Below, piece by piece: positions 48,673 through 60,275 of a stretch of DNA of 64,000 nt (its first letter is position 1; every line of letters begins with the position of its first letter). The DNA comes from Spirodela intermedia. Taxonomy: Eukaryota > Streptophyta > Magnoliopsida > Alismatales > Araceae. Made by a program: the position numbers and the translations under genes. The stretch lies in contig LR746269.1 of the NCBI GenBank assembly GCA_902729315.2, positions 5,797,501 to 5,861,500 of the forward strand, given 5' to 3'. A model generated the notes under the pieces. That model saw only the letters and a list, made by a program, of their open reading frames with translations. It was not told the origin of the DNA and did not search any database.

Positions 48673-50268
48673 CTACGAGCTCTTCCTGCGGAGGTCGACG
48701 ACCACCACGCTGACGTTGTCCGCGCTCTGCCTCGCCAGCGCGAGCTTCGTCAGAAGGAGCGCTGCGTCGTTGCAGGCCTTGTCGGACTCCACGGCGGAGC
48801 CCCCAGCTACCGCCTCCGCCGGCGGCGGGGAGACTGCCCTCTCCTTTTTCGCCGGGGAGGAGCTGCCTCGGAGGCACATCCGGACGACCTCGCAGGCCAT
48901 CTCGTTGGTCACCACGTCCCAGAGCCCGTCGCTGGCCAGGATGAGGCACTCGTCCTCCTCCGTCCTCTCGGTCACCGTCACCTCTGGCTCCGATATCACG
49001 TAGGGCTTCAGGTAATTGTCCCCTGAGAGAGAGAAAGCAGGAGGCACAGGGGAAGAAGAAGGTCAGCGACCTCGTTGGGGCCACCGCGGAATCAGCCAGG
49101 GGAAGGGGCACAGGGAAAGAGGAGGCTCACCGATGGCCCTGGACATGGCGAGGACGCCGAGAACCCTCGCTCCATCCCAGTAGATCACGCGGCCTCCCGC
49201 CGCCTCTATTCTCTCCAGCTCGTCGGGCCGATCCGGCTGTCGGAAGGAAGCGCGGAGCCATCGGCACGATTGGAAGGATCTAAACTTGCAGACGGGGAGA
49301 GGCGATCTGAACGACTATTATTACCTTGTGGTCGGCGGAGAGGGGGACGGGGACGCCTTTCCGGCAGAGGACAGCGCGAGAGTCGCCGCAGTTGGAGACG
49401 ACGATACGGTCCGGCGTGACCACCGTCACCACCGCCGTGGAGCCGACGTGGTCGCACTTGGGGATCTGCATCTCGCAGCGGCAGTTGGCGCTCCGGAGGG
49501 TGCCGACGCTCCAGCCGCTGCTCACGTCCGCGTCCATGCGAGCGAAGCTCCTCTCCATCATCGCCTTCCACTCCGGTTCCGTCAGGCAGGAGGAGACGCC
49601 GCCGCCGCGTCTGAGCTCTTCCGCCACCAGCTCATGCATCCGATCCTTACAGGACACGGCCACCTGCCAAAAGAAAGCGGGAAGAAGATATGAGGTGATT
49701 GGGGAGGACAGCCTAAGGCATAGGTCTGGACTGAGGGTGAGATTCTTACGTGAGAGCAGCCATGGCCGTCGAAGACACCGAAGAAATGTAATCCCACCGA
49801 TTCCTCGGCGAACCCCGGCCGGATGGAAATGGCGTCCTCCATGTCCCGCCTCCGGCCGCAGACGGAGATCATGCCATATTTCGGGCAGCGGCATGAGGCG
49901 GGCGATTCCCCCGCCCGCGACGGCGACGACGATGAAGACGACGACGACGACGACGGCGGCGACGCAACCGAGATCGGGGAATCACTCGAATCCGACTTCG
50001 ATTTAAAATCCTCCGCCTCCGAGGGGTTCGCCGCCAGAGCGGGCTCCAGATCCAGGGGCAATCCCGACGCGGCGGAGATGGCCGCCGAGCTGCAGCGCTC
50101 GATCCTCTGTCTCTTCCGGCCAAGGCCCGCCGGCGGCGCCGCGACACCTGACACGAACCTGAACCGCCGGATCTCCATCCTGCGCCTCCTCGCCGCGCGG
50201 GAGCTCGGCTCGCAGGCGCCGGCCGACGCCTCCCGCCCCCTCACCACGCCGCAGCAGATCTCCGCCAT
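48673..50268 (-). CDS. Clade A protein phosphatase 2C (PP2CA/AHG3-like)
   Basis: Negative regulator of abscisic acid signalling: dephosphorylates SnRK2 kinases and guard-cell channels and is blocked by PYR/PYL receptors bound to ABA. Exons: 50268-49750, 49663-49325, 49236-49131, 49022-48673, with GT-AG borders and agreeing phases, giving 437 residues. Visible motifs: MAEICCGVV start as in PP2[47 protein letters not shown] and [13 protein letters not shown], which include the metal-binding aspartates. The tryptophan that locks the receptor gate is present in [11 protein letters not shown] serine-rich acidic N-terminal part precedes the catalytic domain, and an alanine/serine-rich insertion lies before the last helix. 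ABRE-type motifs lie upstream, consistent with the ABA feedback known for this clade. Identification is secure. Confidence 0.96.
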
Positions 50269-51138
50269 CTCGAGGCCCCCCCCCCTCTCCTCCTCGTCTT
50301 TTAATTCCCAAGCACGCCCCGTCGCCGGAAATCCACCTCCTCCCCGATCGCTGCTTTCTCCCTCCTCCGCCGGTCCGTTAAACGAGGGAGGTCGGCCACC
50401 GTTCTCCACCCTTTTAGAGAGAGAGACAGAGCGAGAGAGGGAGGAGGATTCATGGTTCAACAGGAGCCATCCTCGGACCGAGCTCTGGGGAGCCCACATT
50501 GGAAGACCAGTGAGAGGGGAGCCATCTCGACCGTCCACGTTAGCACACCGTTTCATCTTCGGACGCGTGGGCGGCGATGGGCGATCCGAACGCGTGGGCC
50601 TATCGTGGCCGTACACGATTCAGGCACGCCGTGGACCTCCAGCGGTCCGAGCCGCTCGCGTCAACAGCTCTGAGTTCCTTTCAAAAAATAATCTCATTTA
50701 ATAATTCCAGTTCTGCTGTGCGGTGGCCTCCTCTCGCCTCGCAACGTGGCGAGCTTGGCCGCGACGTCCATTTTAAACGCGGCGGCGAGGCCCCCAGCGG
50801 TTGTGGGCCCGACCGCATGAAACGTGCCCCCCCCCCGCTGGCGTGTTGTCGAGTCACCCCGCCGATCGACGCGTGTTACGGCGGTTTTCAATTATGCAGG
50901 TGCCGTGGACCTCTTCGCCTCCCCCTGCCCCAGCTTCCCCAGCTCGCTCTTTAATAATTAATGAGCTCCGAAATTCTCATTTTATCGCGCCAAAACGTTT
51001 CCGCACATTTATGATGTGCCAATAATAGAACCATTTTTACGAACATAGCCCCGTCGCGGGTACACCCGTAAATAGAACCTGTTTTGTGGGAGGAGGGTGT
51101 AATTTACCGGCAGGGGAGGGGGTCTGCCTTCTCCTCGT

Positions 51139-51148
51139 GCCACGTGGC
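51139..51148. promoter_or_regulatory. ABRE/G-box (palindromic)
   Basis: GCCACGTGGC, a perfect palindromic G-box with ABRE core, about 870 bases upstream of the PP2C ATG. bZIP factors of the ABF/AREB type bind such sites. Function is inferred. Confidence 0.5.
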
Positions 51149-51335
51149 AGCCCCCCTCGAGACCCGCCACCGCAGAGATCGTGCCGCGGTCCCTCCAAAT
51201 CTTCTGACGGGCCCGCGGCTGCCACGAGATAAGAGCAGAAGTTATTCCTTGTCGCGGTGGGAGTCGTATCTGGGCCCGTGTCGAGGAAACATTGGGCATT
51301 TTTTTAGCACCGGAATCAGACGGAAGGCAAGTCAC

Positions 51336-51343
51336 CACGTGTC
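51336..51343. promoter_or_regulatory. ABRE
   Basis: CACGTGTC, a second ABRE-type G-box about 1.07 kb upstream of the PP2C ATG. Two ABREs close together form the usual ABA-responsive arrangement. It also lies just beyond the stop of the dehydrogenase gene, so ownership is uncertain. Confidence 0.45.
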
Positions 51344-51460
51344 ACCACCAGGCGCCACCATCTACGAGTGATGTCCCCAATGGCCCGCTAGGCCTTTTTA
51401 TTCTCTCCCAGGTCTGGAGCCAAGGAAGGCTGCTCCCTCTCTCTCTCTCCCCCTCCACGT

Positions 51461-53712
51461 TTAACCATGAGTCGGGAAGAAGCCGTTGACCGTCATCCCT
51501 CCGTCAACGGCGACGGTCTGGCCGGTGATGTACGACGCCGCCGGCAGGCAAAGGAAGGCGACCAGAGAGGAGACCTCGGTGGGCTCTCCGACGCGGCGGA
51601 GCGGCGTTCGGCCGATCACCCGTTGGGTGAATTCCCCGTCTTCGAGCACCTGCATGGAAAGACAGACAGACAAAAGTCGCCCACCGCGTTGACCCCCGCC
51701 GCCCCTCAAATTACACTCATAAAATAAATAAAATAAAATAAAATAAAAATAAAGAAAGAGCCTTACTTGCTTGACGAGGGAGGTGTTGATGTACCAGGGG
51801 GCGACGCAGTTGACACGGATACTGTCCTTGGCCCATTCGCAGGCCAAACTCCTAGTCAGCTGATTCAAGGCCCCTGGAAATAAATGCCCCGAAAACGGCA
51901 CATATGAATAAATGGAATAAATCGAATAGAGTAAATGCTTGGAAGAGATGATGCGATCGCTACCTTTGGTCGCGGCATAGATGGATCCACTGGCGATGGC
52001 CACCAACCCGGCGACGGAGGATATGAACACGACGCTTCCCTCGCCGGAGGCCTTGAGAAGGGGATGGGAGAGTTGGCACAGATGAAAGGCAGAGTCCAGG
52101 TTGGTGCTCATGATGTGCGAGTACTCCTCCGCCGAGTAATCCACGGTGGGCTTCCTTGTGTTCGTCCCGGCGTTGTTGACCTGGGGAAAAGGTCAACCCC
52201 AAGAAATTCATCAGGTAAAGGTTATGATAACGACTAGAAGCTCCGTGAAATCGGGGGGCATGTCAAGAGGCTTGAAAAGTCGTAAAAGGTGATATAAACG
52301 GGTGAGTATGACCCAGCCCGAGCTCTTCCGAGCTTCCGAATCAATAAGCCAAAGCCGTGAGAAGCACTTCGTTCCCCGCAACGAAGGATCTGGAATACAT
52401 TTCTGTGGAGTCACCATCTGGGTACTCGTCTCGGCTGTTTTTCCGAGTCTTCATCACAGAATTGGATGGAAACAGCTCTCTTCTCCTCGAAGATCTGATC
52501 TGGGAGAGTACGATGAATGACTGGTAGGGTACATCGCCTCCTCCCTCCTCTCCTTTCCTTGTGCTTACTGCGTGAACATCGGGCAAAAGTTGACCCAGAA
52601 TCCTGAGCTGAACGGTATCATCTGTTTGACTGTGGGTAAGTTGCTTCCAGGATCACCGAATTAGTACGGTCCCCCTGGCTACCACGTGCCCATCTCGCCA
52701 TTTTGAAGCGACTCCCCCGAGATGAAAGGCAGTGACGATCTTTTTCGGATCTGCCGGAGTGTTTTGTTGTTCAATCCGTTGGATCCTACCTGACGATCAT
52801 AAAGAGGAAATTCGACTCTGATCGATCCCATTTGAATACCCCTCATCCTGTTCGGTTCGATCTGAGCGAGCTCGAGTTCAGCTTCCGGGGTAAACTCCTG
52901 ATGTGGTTGGGCCAATCAAGGGAGGTCGGATAATATGAGGAGTCACGGCAGAAGATGGACCCAATGCGATGTTTCGATCGACCACAGAAGATGAAACTCT
53001 TATCGAAGAGGAAATAGGTAATCACCACAGAAGCAAGAAAGAAAACAGTCCGAGGTGGGAAGGAAGAACACGGGAGGAGGGGAGCCCAAGGGAGAGTCCT
53101 ATCTCGACTTTCATGGAGTCTCCCCATCCAACTGCTGCTCAGATTATTACTGTTTTCCTCTGATGATCCGATCCGATCGGCCAACTCTCGTAGAAGGAAG
53201 ATAAAAATCCACAGAAGGCGGAGTAGATCTGGGAACTGAGAGACTTACGAGGATGTTGAGTTTCCCACCAAATGCAGCAGCAGCCTTCTCCACCAGCTTC
53301 TCCCGTTCATCCCGGAGGGAGACGTCGCATACGGATCCGGTGACAGAGAACCCCATCTTCTCCCACTTTTGGAGGCAATCCGCGAGTTCGGTCTCCTTCC
53401 GGGAGCATGTGTACACGGCCGCTCCAAACCCCGCCAGCTCCTCCACGACGGCGTGCCTGCGAGAGAAGATATCGGAGCAAGGGGTCACTGCGGCGCCGCC
53501 ATCAAAACCCAAGATCAGGAGCATAGAGAAGAACCAGACAGAGTACACGCATGAATGGAAGTAGAGAAAACTACGGAGGGATGTGGGGGCGCTAACCCGA
53601 TTCCTCTTGTGCCTCCGGTGACCAGCGCCGTCATTCCCCTCAGAGACCACCTCCATCCGTCTCCCTTCCCTCCACCGGCGCGGCCGCTACTGCCGTCTCC
53701 TTCCTCGGCCAT
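51461..53712 (-). CDS. Tropinone-reductase-like short-chain dehydrogenase (SDR)
   Basis: NADP(H)-dependent oxidoreductase of the plant tropinone-reductase-like group (SDR65C). Most members act on unknown carbonyl compounds rather than tropinone. Exons: 53712-53597, 53456-53249, 52180-51964, 51873-51767, 51649-51461, with GT-AG borders and matching phases, giving 278 residues. Motifs in order: cofactor-binding TGGTRGIG at about residues 32-39, [23 protein letters not shown], catalytic tyrosine-lysine in IYAATK, and [15 protein letters not shown]. The C-terminal part ends [18 protein letters not shown]. Introns 2 and 4 are AT-richer or carry a TAAAA repeat (51724-51750). No transit peptide is evident; cytosolic localisation is likely. 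A truncated copy of its beginning lies 3 kb upstream at 56.6 kb. Family is secure; substrate unknown. Confidence 0.95.
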
Positions 53713-54150
53713 CGCCTTCCTTCCGTCCTTCTTCCTCGCCGGTCGTTACTCTCGGTGAGCTTCCGCCACGCCGCCGCCGGAGGGGAGGGTCTGAGGGGTT
53801 GGTTATCTTTGTCCCTGGCTCCTGGCTTATCCGAATGTTTGGGAACGACGATGGCTTGGTATGGGACCGGCCCAGTATTGGCTGGTTATGTTTCCATGCG
53901 CCGTAAGTGGGCCGGTGATGAGGGCCTTCTTCAGTGAGGAAGGGGAAGGCGTACCATGCTCCACCTCTCTCTCTTTCTATCTTAATGTAAAGGTTATATA
54001 TACCTCAATTCCTTGCTTAATCATGATTCTGATAATGAAGATACACTAAGTTTCAACCTCTCGCTCTTAATCTCTCTCTCTCTCTCTTACTACCAAAGCT
54101 GATTTTGCAAGACAAACTACAAATGAAGGACAATTGTCACAAGGTACCTT
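53713..54150. other. Upstream region of the SDR gene
   Basis: Leader and promoter of the SDR gene, with short CT tracts near 53964 and 54072-54087. No other gene seen. Confidence 0.45.
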
Positions 54151-54159
54151 AATAATCTC

Positions 54160-54960
54160 CTTTAACTATACTCACCAAAATAAAATACTATAATTCGACA
54201 TTAAGTGGAAATTGGGGTATTTCATATTTCTTAAAAAAATGACATGGTATCCTTTTATAATTGGGTTTGTTAATATGGTTGTTTTCACCATCATGTTTAT
54301 GTTGTCCATAATTAGATCTATCATTTCTTCTTCCATGACCTCTATTTCTATTATCATGTGCTGGTTTATAGTGACTTCATTAAAAAAAAAATTTCTGAAA
54401 TTTTAATTTTAACTTGAAATGTTTGTCCATTTTATTTTTTTATAAATCGATTCATTCTTTTTTTATGTGCCACTAAATATCTTGTCAATTTATTTTGAGT
54501 ATAAATAGACAACTCGTTACACTCTTCTATGGCAACAATAACATAATCAAATTTAGGTGGAAGACTTCTAAAAAAAATATTCAATAATTTTATTCCAAAA
54601 ATATCTTATCAAAAAAATATTATTTGATTAATAATAATTGAAACAATATCCACCATATTTTATATGAATGGTTTCAGATTTTCTATGAATTATTTGAAGT
54701 TTGACTGTCATAACTCCATTATCTCTATTAAATTCATCTCTTAGAATTTTTCATGTTTATGAATAACTCATGACATTAGAGAATGACTTTCGCATTGATT
54801 CAATGAGTCTAATAAATTTAACTAAGAGAAGATTAAGTAGTCATCCACAAAAATTAAAACACATCTAATTGACATGATTAAAAAAGCTAATTCGAATTAA
54901 GATGCTCCACTTACATCTGATTGACTAATTGAAAGTTTTTCTCACAATGCTATCCACCAG
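54160..54960 (-). mobile_element. Copia gag fragment (degenerate)
   Basis: Minus-strand frames broken by shifts preserve the copia gag order. First comes a LRDEFNR-like block near 54730-54750, then the RSLPPKFDYVIVAIEECNEL block near 54500-54570, and then a basic serine/asparagine stretch and a decayed zinc knuckle near 54200. A primer-binding-like TATAAGAGC occurs near 56178 on the same strand. Nothing of pol follows toward the SDR gene, so the element is truncated there. Confidence 0.65.
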
Positions 54961-56399
54961 ATATGTTAATAACTGAGCCTATCTACATAGCACTCAACAA
55001 TAATTTTAGAAATAATGTAATAGATCAATAACTTATATAATTTAGAAACAAAGGTGATTCAAAGATTAACTTGACATCTTTCTTGTGTGTACCTATTTAA
55101 TAGAGAAATACACATCAAAGTCGTAATTATTTTACTTCATATTTTCATACATGAAAAGTATGTGTGGACCATTGACAAGTACCATGTCCACGTCAATGAC
55201 ATTTCAAGCATATATCTCAAAAAGTGCTATCTTGAGACAACTCATTAGTTACTATTATTTTCCTTTTATCTTCTTAATTGTCATGTTGTCTAACATTAAG
55301 ATTCTAAGACTCACTTATGGTGGGGATCTGGGGTGTGGAGAATTTTGAGTTTTTTGTTCTATTATATGCTTAGGTGATTTTGCTGGATGCTTTTAGGATA
55401 TTTGGTTTATTATATTTGGTGCGGTGGGAAGCAGATGATAGCAAGAAATGATAGGTGATGGTGGTAGTCATTGAATGATGGTGACAAATGACAATAATGA
55501 CCAATGGTGGTGGTAGATAGCTAATGGATGGTTGATGACAATATGCTGATGGTCAATGGTAACATATCATGGTTGAAGGACAGTGTATGTTGGACAGCGA
55601 CAATATATGTGGAAGGATATTATATTGGTCCTCACGGCCTCTCCTCATAGAGTGATGATAGATACCCCTCAATACCTATCCCTCATGAAGTGATGGAAAG
55701 GTAAACGTCTGGAATCAAAATGATCTTGTATACAAAAAAATGCTTACTAATAAAAGAAATTACTTTTTAATTAGGTTTTTCCCAATGCATTAGTGATGTG
55801 GATGATGGTTCCCACTCCTTTGATCTTCGTCAGTGGTACCCAACCAACACATGTTGGATGAATTCCTCATCTGCAAGCAACTGTGCAGCCCATATAAACC
55901 TAGATTCAAACTTGAGCTAGAGTTCCACTTATAACACATTATCTACTAAATATAGATGAATCACAATAAAATCACATTCCATGTACGCTTCTTTATCTTC
56001 ATCTTTACACTGAGATGGTAAGTCTTTTTGCCTTTAACTATCTTCCTCGATATTTGTTGAACCAACATCTAATGCATTGTTAGTTACCAGATACTAAAAT
56101 CTTGCATCTTTTCATCGAACACCTAAATGTTGACGTGCTCTTTTCAACAAGAAATACATAGTAAACCACAATTGAGCTCTTATACTAACTTGTTAGGGGC
56201 TCTCTGTTCCTAATGTAGTGGCGCTCATTCTCAAAATAACAAGAACAATAATGATTGTAGATATTTCTAATTATCATAGAAATTCGTAGGAATAGATTCA
56301 CCCCACCTCTGTTCCTAAGCATCGCTCTCTTGGGGCCAACACTCTTCCATGAGAGCATCCCTTGATCAAGTGGGAAAACATAGTTAGATAGATGTTGAC
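54961..56399. other. AT-rich retrotransposon-like debris
   Basis: No gene recognised. It includes a low-complexity GATGGTGA-rich stretch at 55430-55570. Confidence 0.45.
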
Positions 56400-56600
56400 C
56401 TCTTATCTTCTTTCGATCCTATCTTGTCTGAATTAAATGTTTGTTCTCCAAATTATTATATGATCTAGTCTTTGGATCCCTTAGATGTATCTCATATTCC
56501 CTTTATTTAGATTCATTCATTTCGTTTTGGACAATCTTTCTTGAAGTGCCCATGTTTCTTATAGAAGTATTTACGATGTGGCCTTTTTAAAGGGACATTG
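56400..56600 (-). mobile_element. Second copia gag zinc-knuckle fragment
   Basis: On the minus strand a KHGHFKKDCPKRNE-like block, the end of a retroviral-type zinc knuckle, is followed by a charged segment. It is separate from the gag remnant at 54.2-55.0 kb, so at least two elements or a rearranged one are present. It ends only a few bases from the SDR-derived fragment. Confidence 0.55.
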
Positions 56601-56608
56601 CCCTATCG

Positions 56609-56860
56609 AAACCGGGGAGCTCCTCCACGACGGTGTGCCTGCGAAAGAAGATACCGGAGCAAGGGTTTAAGGCGTGCCATCAAAACCCTAGATCATGCGC
56701 AGAGAGAAGAACCAGAGAGCATACGCTTGAATGGAAGTAAACCAACCACGGAGTGGGGTTAACGTGATCGCCAGCACCGTAATTCCCCTCAGAGAGCACC
56801 TCCGTCTGTCTTCTCGCACCGCATCGCCTCCGCCATCTCCTCGCCGCCCGTCTCCCCCAG
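56609..56860 (-). pseudogene. Truncated duplicate of the SDR gene start (exon 1-intron 1-exon 2 border)
   Basis: About 250 bases closely match 53426-53710 in the same orientation, with small deletions. Matching blocks include AGCTCCTCCACGACGG, GTGCCTGCGA, AGAAGAACCAGA and ATTCCCCTCAGAGA. The matched region covers the start of exon 2, all of intron 1 and much of exon 1 of the SDR gene. The rest of the gene is absent. The copy cannot encode an SDR. Confidence 0.85.
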
Positions 56861-57365
56861 TTGTTTAGGCGACGACGTCGGGGGACGTTGACCCGACAGC
56901 CGAACCAGAGAAGGATTGAGGGCAGTGCGAAGGGCCGGAGAAGAGACTCTTGAGAGAGAGGGAGGGTGAATGGGAGGAAGAAAGATGGTTTGCTACGTGG
57001 GAATCATTAGGGGCCCACGTGATAAGAAAATGAGCTTCGGACAAGGGTCGTGTTAAATTGGGCCGTAGACGGATGCATTTTGAGACAGGCGGTTTTAGTG
57101 CAGATAAGCTTAATGCGGCGGCTAGAGCTACGTTACCCCTTCTTCTTCGTGGTTATCTGCTCGGTTATGGGGGGTCTGATATAACCCTAATCTGGGTTTT
57201 TTTTTTAACACGTAGCATGATGTAATAGTAGCGCTTCATTAATTTGAACATCGTGTTCTATATGGTCAAAATATTCATTAAAGGCTATGCTCTCAGACCC
57301 TCCATCGTGAAGAGTCGGGGCTCTTAATCTCTAGGTCATATAGAATTGGAGTCGGGGCTACTCTT

Positions 57366-57515
57366 CATAGGGGTCCAGCCAGCTGGAGTCTGGGGGGTCA
57401 CGCTTCGTTGCGGGGCTCGGGTCGATTCGAGTCCAGGTCGAACCCTCTCGATTCTGTGTGATTAACGCCCTATTTATAGGGGTCCGGCCAGCTGCAGTCT
57501 GGGGGCTCAGGCTTC
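57366..57515 (+). repeat. Short direct repeat pair, about 110 bases apart
   Basis: Two copies of a roughly 40-base element sharing ATAGGGGTCC, GCCAGCTG and AGTCTGGGGG, followed by related CACGCTTC and CAGGCTTC segments. They probably reflect a local tandem duplication. Confidence 0.6.
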
Positions 57516-60159
57516 TACGAGCAGACTTATTGGGCAGATATCGTGGACAATATAGATAATGTTTCTCAGGACAAGAAGATTCAATCCTATGACCAAGAAC
57601 GCAAAGGCCAATGGGGAAATTCATTCCTTTGTCTGGTAATCTCTTGGAGAAGTCGACATGCATGATTGCCTGGAATAGGGTTGAATGAGTAACCCTCTAT
57701 GAAATAGTGGTTCCAGAATGGGTAAGAACCTCTCTCTCTCTATCTCTCTCTCTCTCTCTCTGAGAAACTTGTTCAGGTCGTCGCACGTATCCCTTACTCC
57801 GATCATAGGCGAAGCCTATGCATAAATAGTCATGAACTACTAGCACGTCGGATAATGCAGCGTTCCAACTCGGCCAAGATAACAGCAAAAGATTCCCACT
57901 CATTGAATAATCTCAATTTTGTTCCTGCGCGGAGGGGGGACCCCTGTCCATTCATCACTCTCTCGCTGGCTGCCCCTTGGAAGGCCAAGAGCCATAGCTA
58001 ACGACACCGGACTAGGTGCCTGGGCCCTCTTCGCCCGAAGACGAGACCCCAAGTTGGAGAATCCTCACTGAGTTCTCACCGCCAGCGACGTAGAAGAAGC
58101 CTGGGAGCGACGCGGTGAGGGCGGGAGCGGGTGGCGGCATAACTTCAAGAAAAACCGTCGACAACAAGATGAAACCAAGTCTCGGGTTCTGAGAAGAATC
58201 CAGGTCGATCGGACTATCCATCTTCGTCCCTTGTTTGGTCTGGTATTGCCAGCTCATTAACCTGCTTGGTAATATATAATGCCGTAGAAGATGCACCGCA
58301 TTGGCAATTTCCGACAATCAAATCCTCACCACGGATAGGGTTTCCATGGAAGCGAATAAGTTCTTTATTCTCGTTCGCCGTCGATAATATAGACTCCATT
58401 GGCGTAAAACTTCATCTCACCGAACGTCTGGCCGGCACTTGAACATGGAACGGTGAGCTTTTCTACTATGGTCCTCTCTGTTCACATCAGGCCTTCGGTG
58501 ACTCAAACCGCTAATATTAACGTTTGTTCCCATGCTCATAATCTTCATATTCTGCTCGTCGTCATCTTCGTTACCTCCTGTTGGTCAAACTACGACGACC
58601 CGAGTATAAAAGCTGGGAGAGCGGCTTATCTCGATGATGAACATGCTATATTAATATAACATTGACCAAGTTATAGTGAAACTACCGAGCATCAAAATAC
58701 CATTGTCCATTGGTTTTGACCATATAATTTATATTCTGCAATTTAAGAATCAGTCTGCGTAAGTAGTCGCACATTGATTATGTGATAGTAAATATAAGAT
58801 TAAAGTACGAGGGTCTCCTCCACTCAACTTGGATTAGAACCTGTCGATGATCGGGTCAAATGTCTTGCAATAGATTCTGTCGGTGCTGCTCGAATGCGTC
58901 GGAGGAAGGGAGAGGCGCAGGCGAGACCTATCGGCGTTAGAAGGTTGCATTCTCAGGCATGAAATAACACAGCTTTTTCAATGATTCCTGATTAATCGTC
59001 ATTCGCATCATCATGCAGATAGAGATGGAAACTTCACAGCCTATACTGCGGAATGATTTATACTGAAAGAGATATACATAAAGAGGGAGGGAGAGGGAGA
59101 GAGAGAGCAAAGGGCTGCTTCTCTACTCTCTTGTGATAAGAGTAATCGTGACAGGTTGGAGTGAGGTGATCGGGCATGACCCTGGGTCGGGAAAATACCA
59201 GAAAATAAATAGTCCCGGAGCGGAGAAGTCCAGATTACCTCTCCTCACTATTCACATGTTGAGAGGGAAGGTAAGGAAGGGGGCGAGAGAGAGAGAGAGA
59301 GACTTTGATGACAGGGCCGAAGGAGCAAAATCTGCTGGTCAAGCAGGGTGTAATCAGTACTTCTGCACGAGTGATCGCAGGGTAGCTTCGTGACAAGAGA
59401 AAACAGGCTCAGGACTTCTGCACTAAGCATATTAAACCTTGGGCCCACCTTAAATAGGAAGAGAATTTGATTTTGAAGTCTCAACCCTGGAAATAATTTG
59501 TACGTGCAAGCAGAGGCCTCGGACTATCACAGTGCATCAAATAGCCGCTATTAGATAGCCTAACCCACTCGGAAAGTGGTGACGTCATCGAACGCTGGTA
59601 ATGCTCGCCAAGGAATTTCTTAAAGGGGGTGGAGGCCAGATGTAAATAGAGAGAGAGAGAGAGAGAGAGAGAATCTACGCTCGTGCCCTCAAGGAAAGGC
59701 GACTGGAGAGATCGGACTGGCACGTCTGGAAAGGACAAGTACGTTACATACCTGGTTTCAGTAGAAGAAAATACATACGAGTACCACTTGGTTTTTTGGT
59801 GCAAGACGAAAAAAAAGATGCCGATCTTGCTACGCGAGTGAACCAGTGCCATGTATTGGCCAGCGTGCTCCTTGTCACTGCCCTCTGCGTCATCAGTGCA
59901 ATTTTAAATTGCATGTCTCGCGACACGCCTTTTCTTGAAGGTGACCTCTAGGACTAGATTTCTAGAGAGAGAGAGAGAGGTTCTTACTTTATCCGGGGCA
60001 CTAACAGTTGAGAATGAAGACACTCAGAGAAGAGTCCATTGGAGGGGACAACGTCACCAGTATTTTAAATGAAATTAAGTCCTAGATGAAGTTACCCCCC
60101 CTTGTCTATCCTTCAGATTTGACAGCTTGTGCATAGGTTGGAAGACATCATCATCATAA

Positions 60160-60231
60160 TCTCTCTCTCTCTCTCCCTCCCTCCCTCCCTCTCCCTCCCT
60201 CTCTCTCTCTCTCTCTCTCTCCCTCTCTCTC

Positions 60232-60275
<44 letters not shown>
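60160..60275. repeat. Compound (CT)n/(CCCT)n tract
   Basis: About 115 bases of pure pyrimidine, with CTCTCT and CCCTC blocks. Confidence 0.95.

Larger units (their letters stand above)
50269..51460. promoter_or_regulatory. Promoter region of the PP2C gene
   Basis: Between the PP2C start (-) and the stop of the upstream dehydrogenase gene (-). It holds a GA tract near 50419-50443 and G-box motifs farther up, and no gene that I can see. Confidence 0.5.

Noticed and set aside
57400-57470. tRNA-like GGTTCGA box
   Set aside because: No acceptor or anticodon stem could be formed around it.
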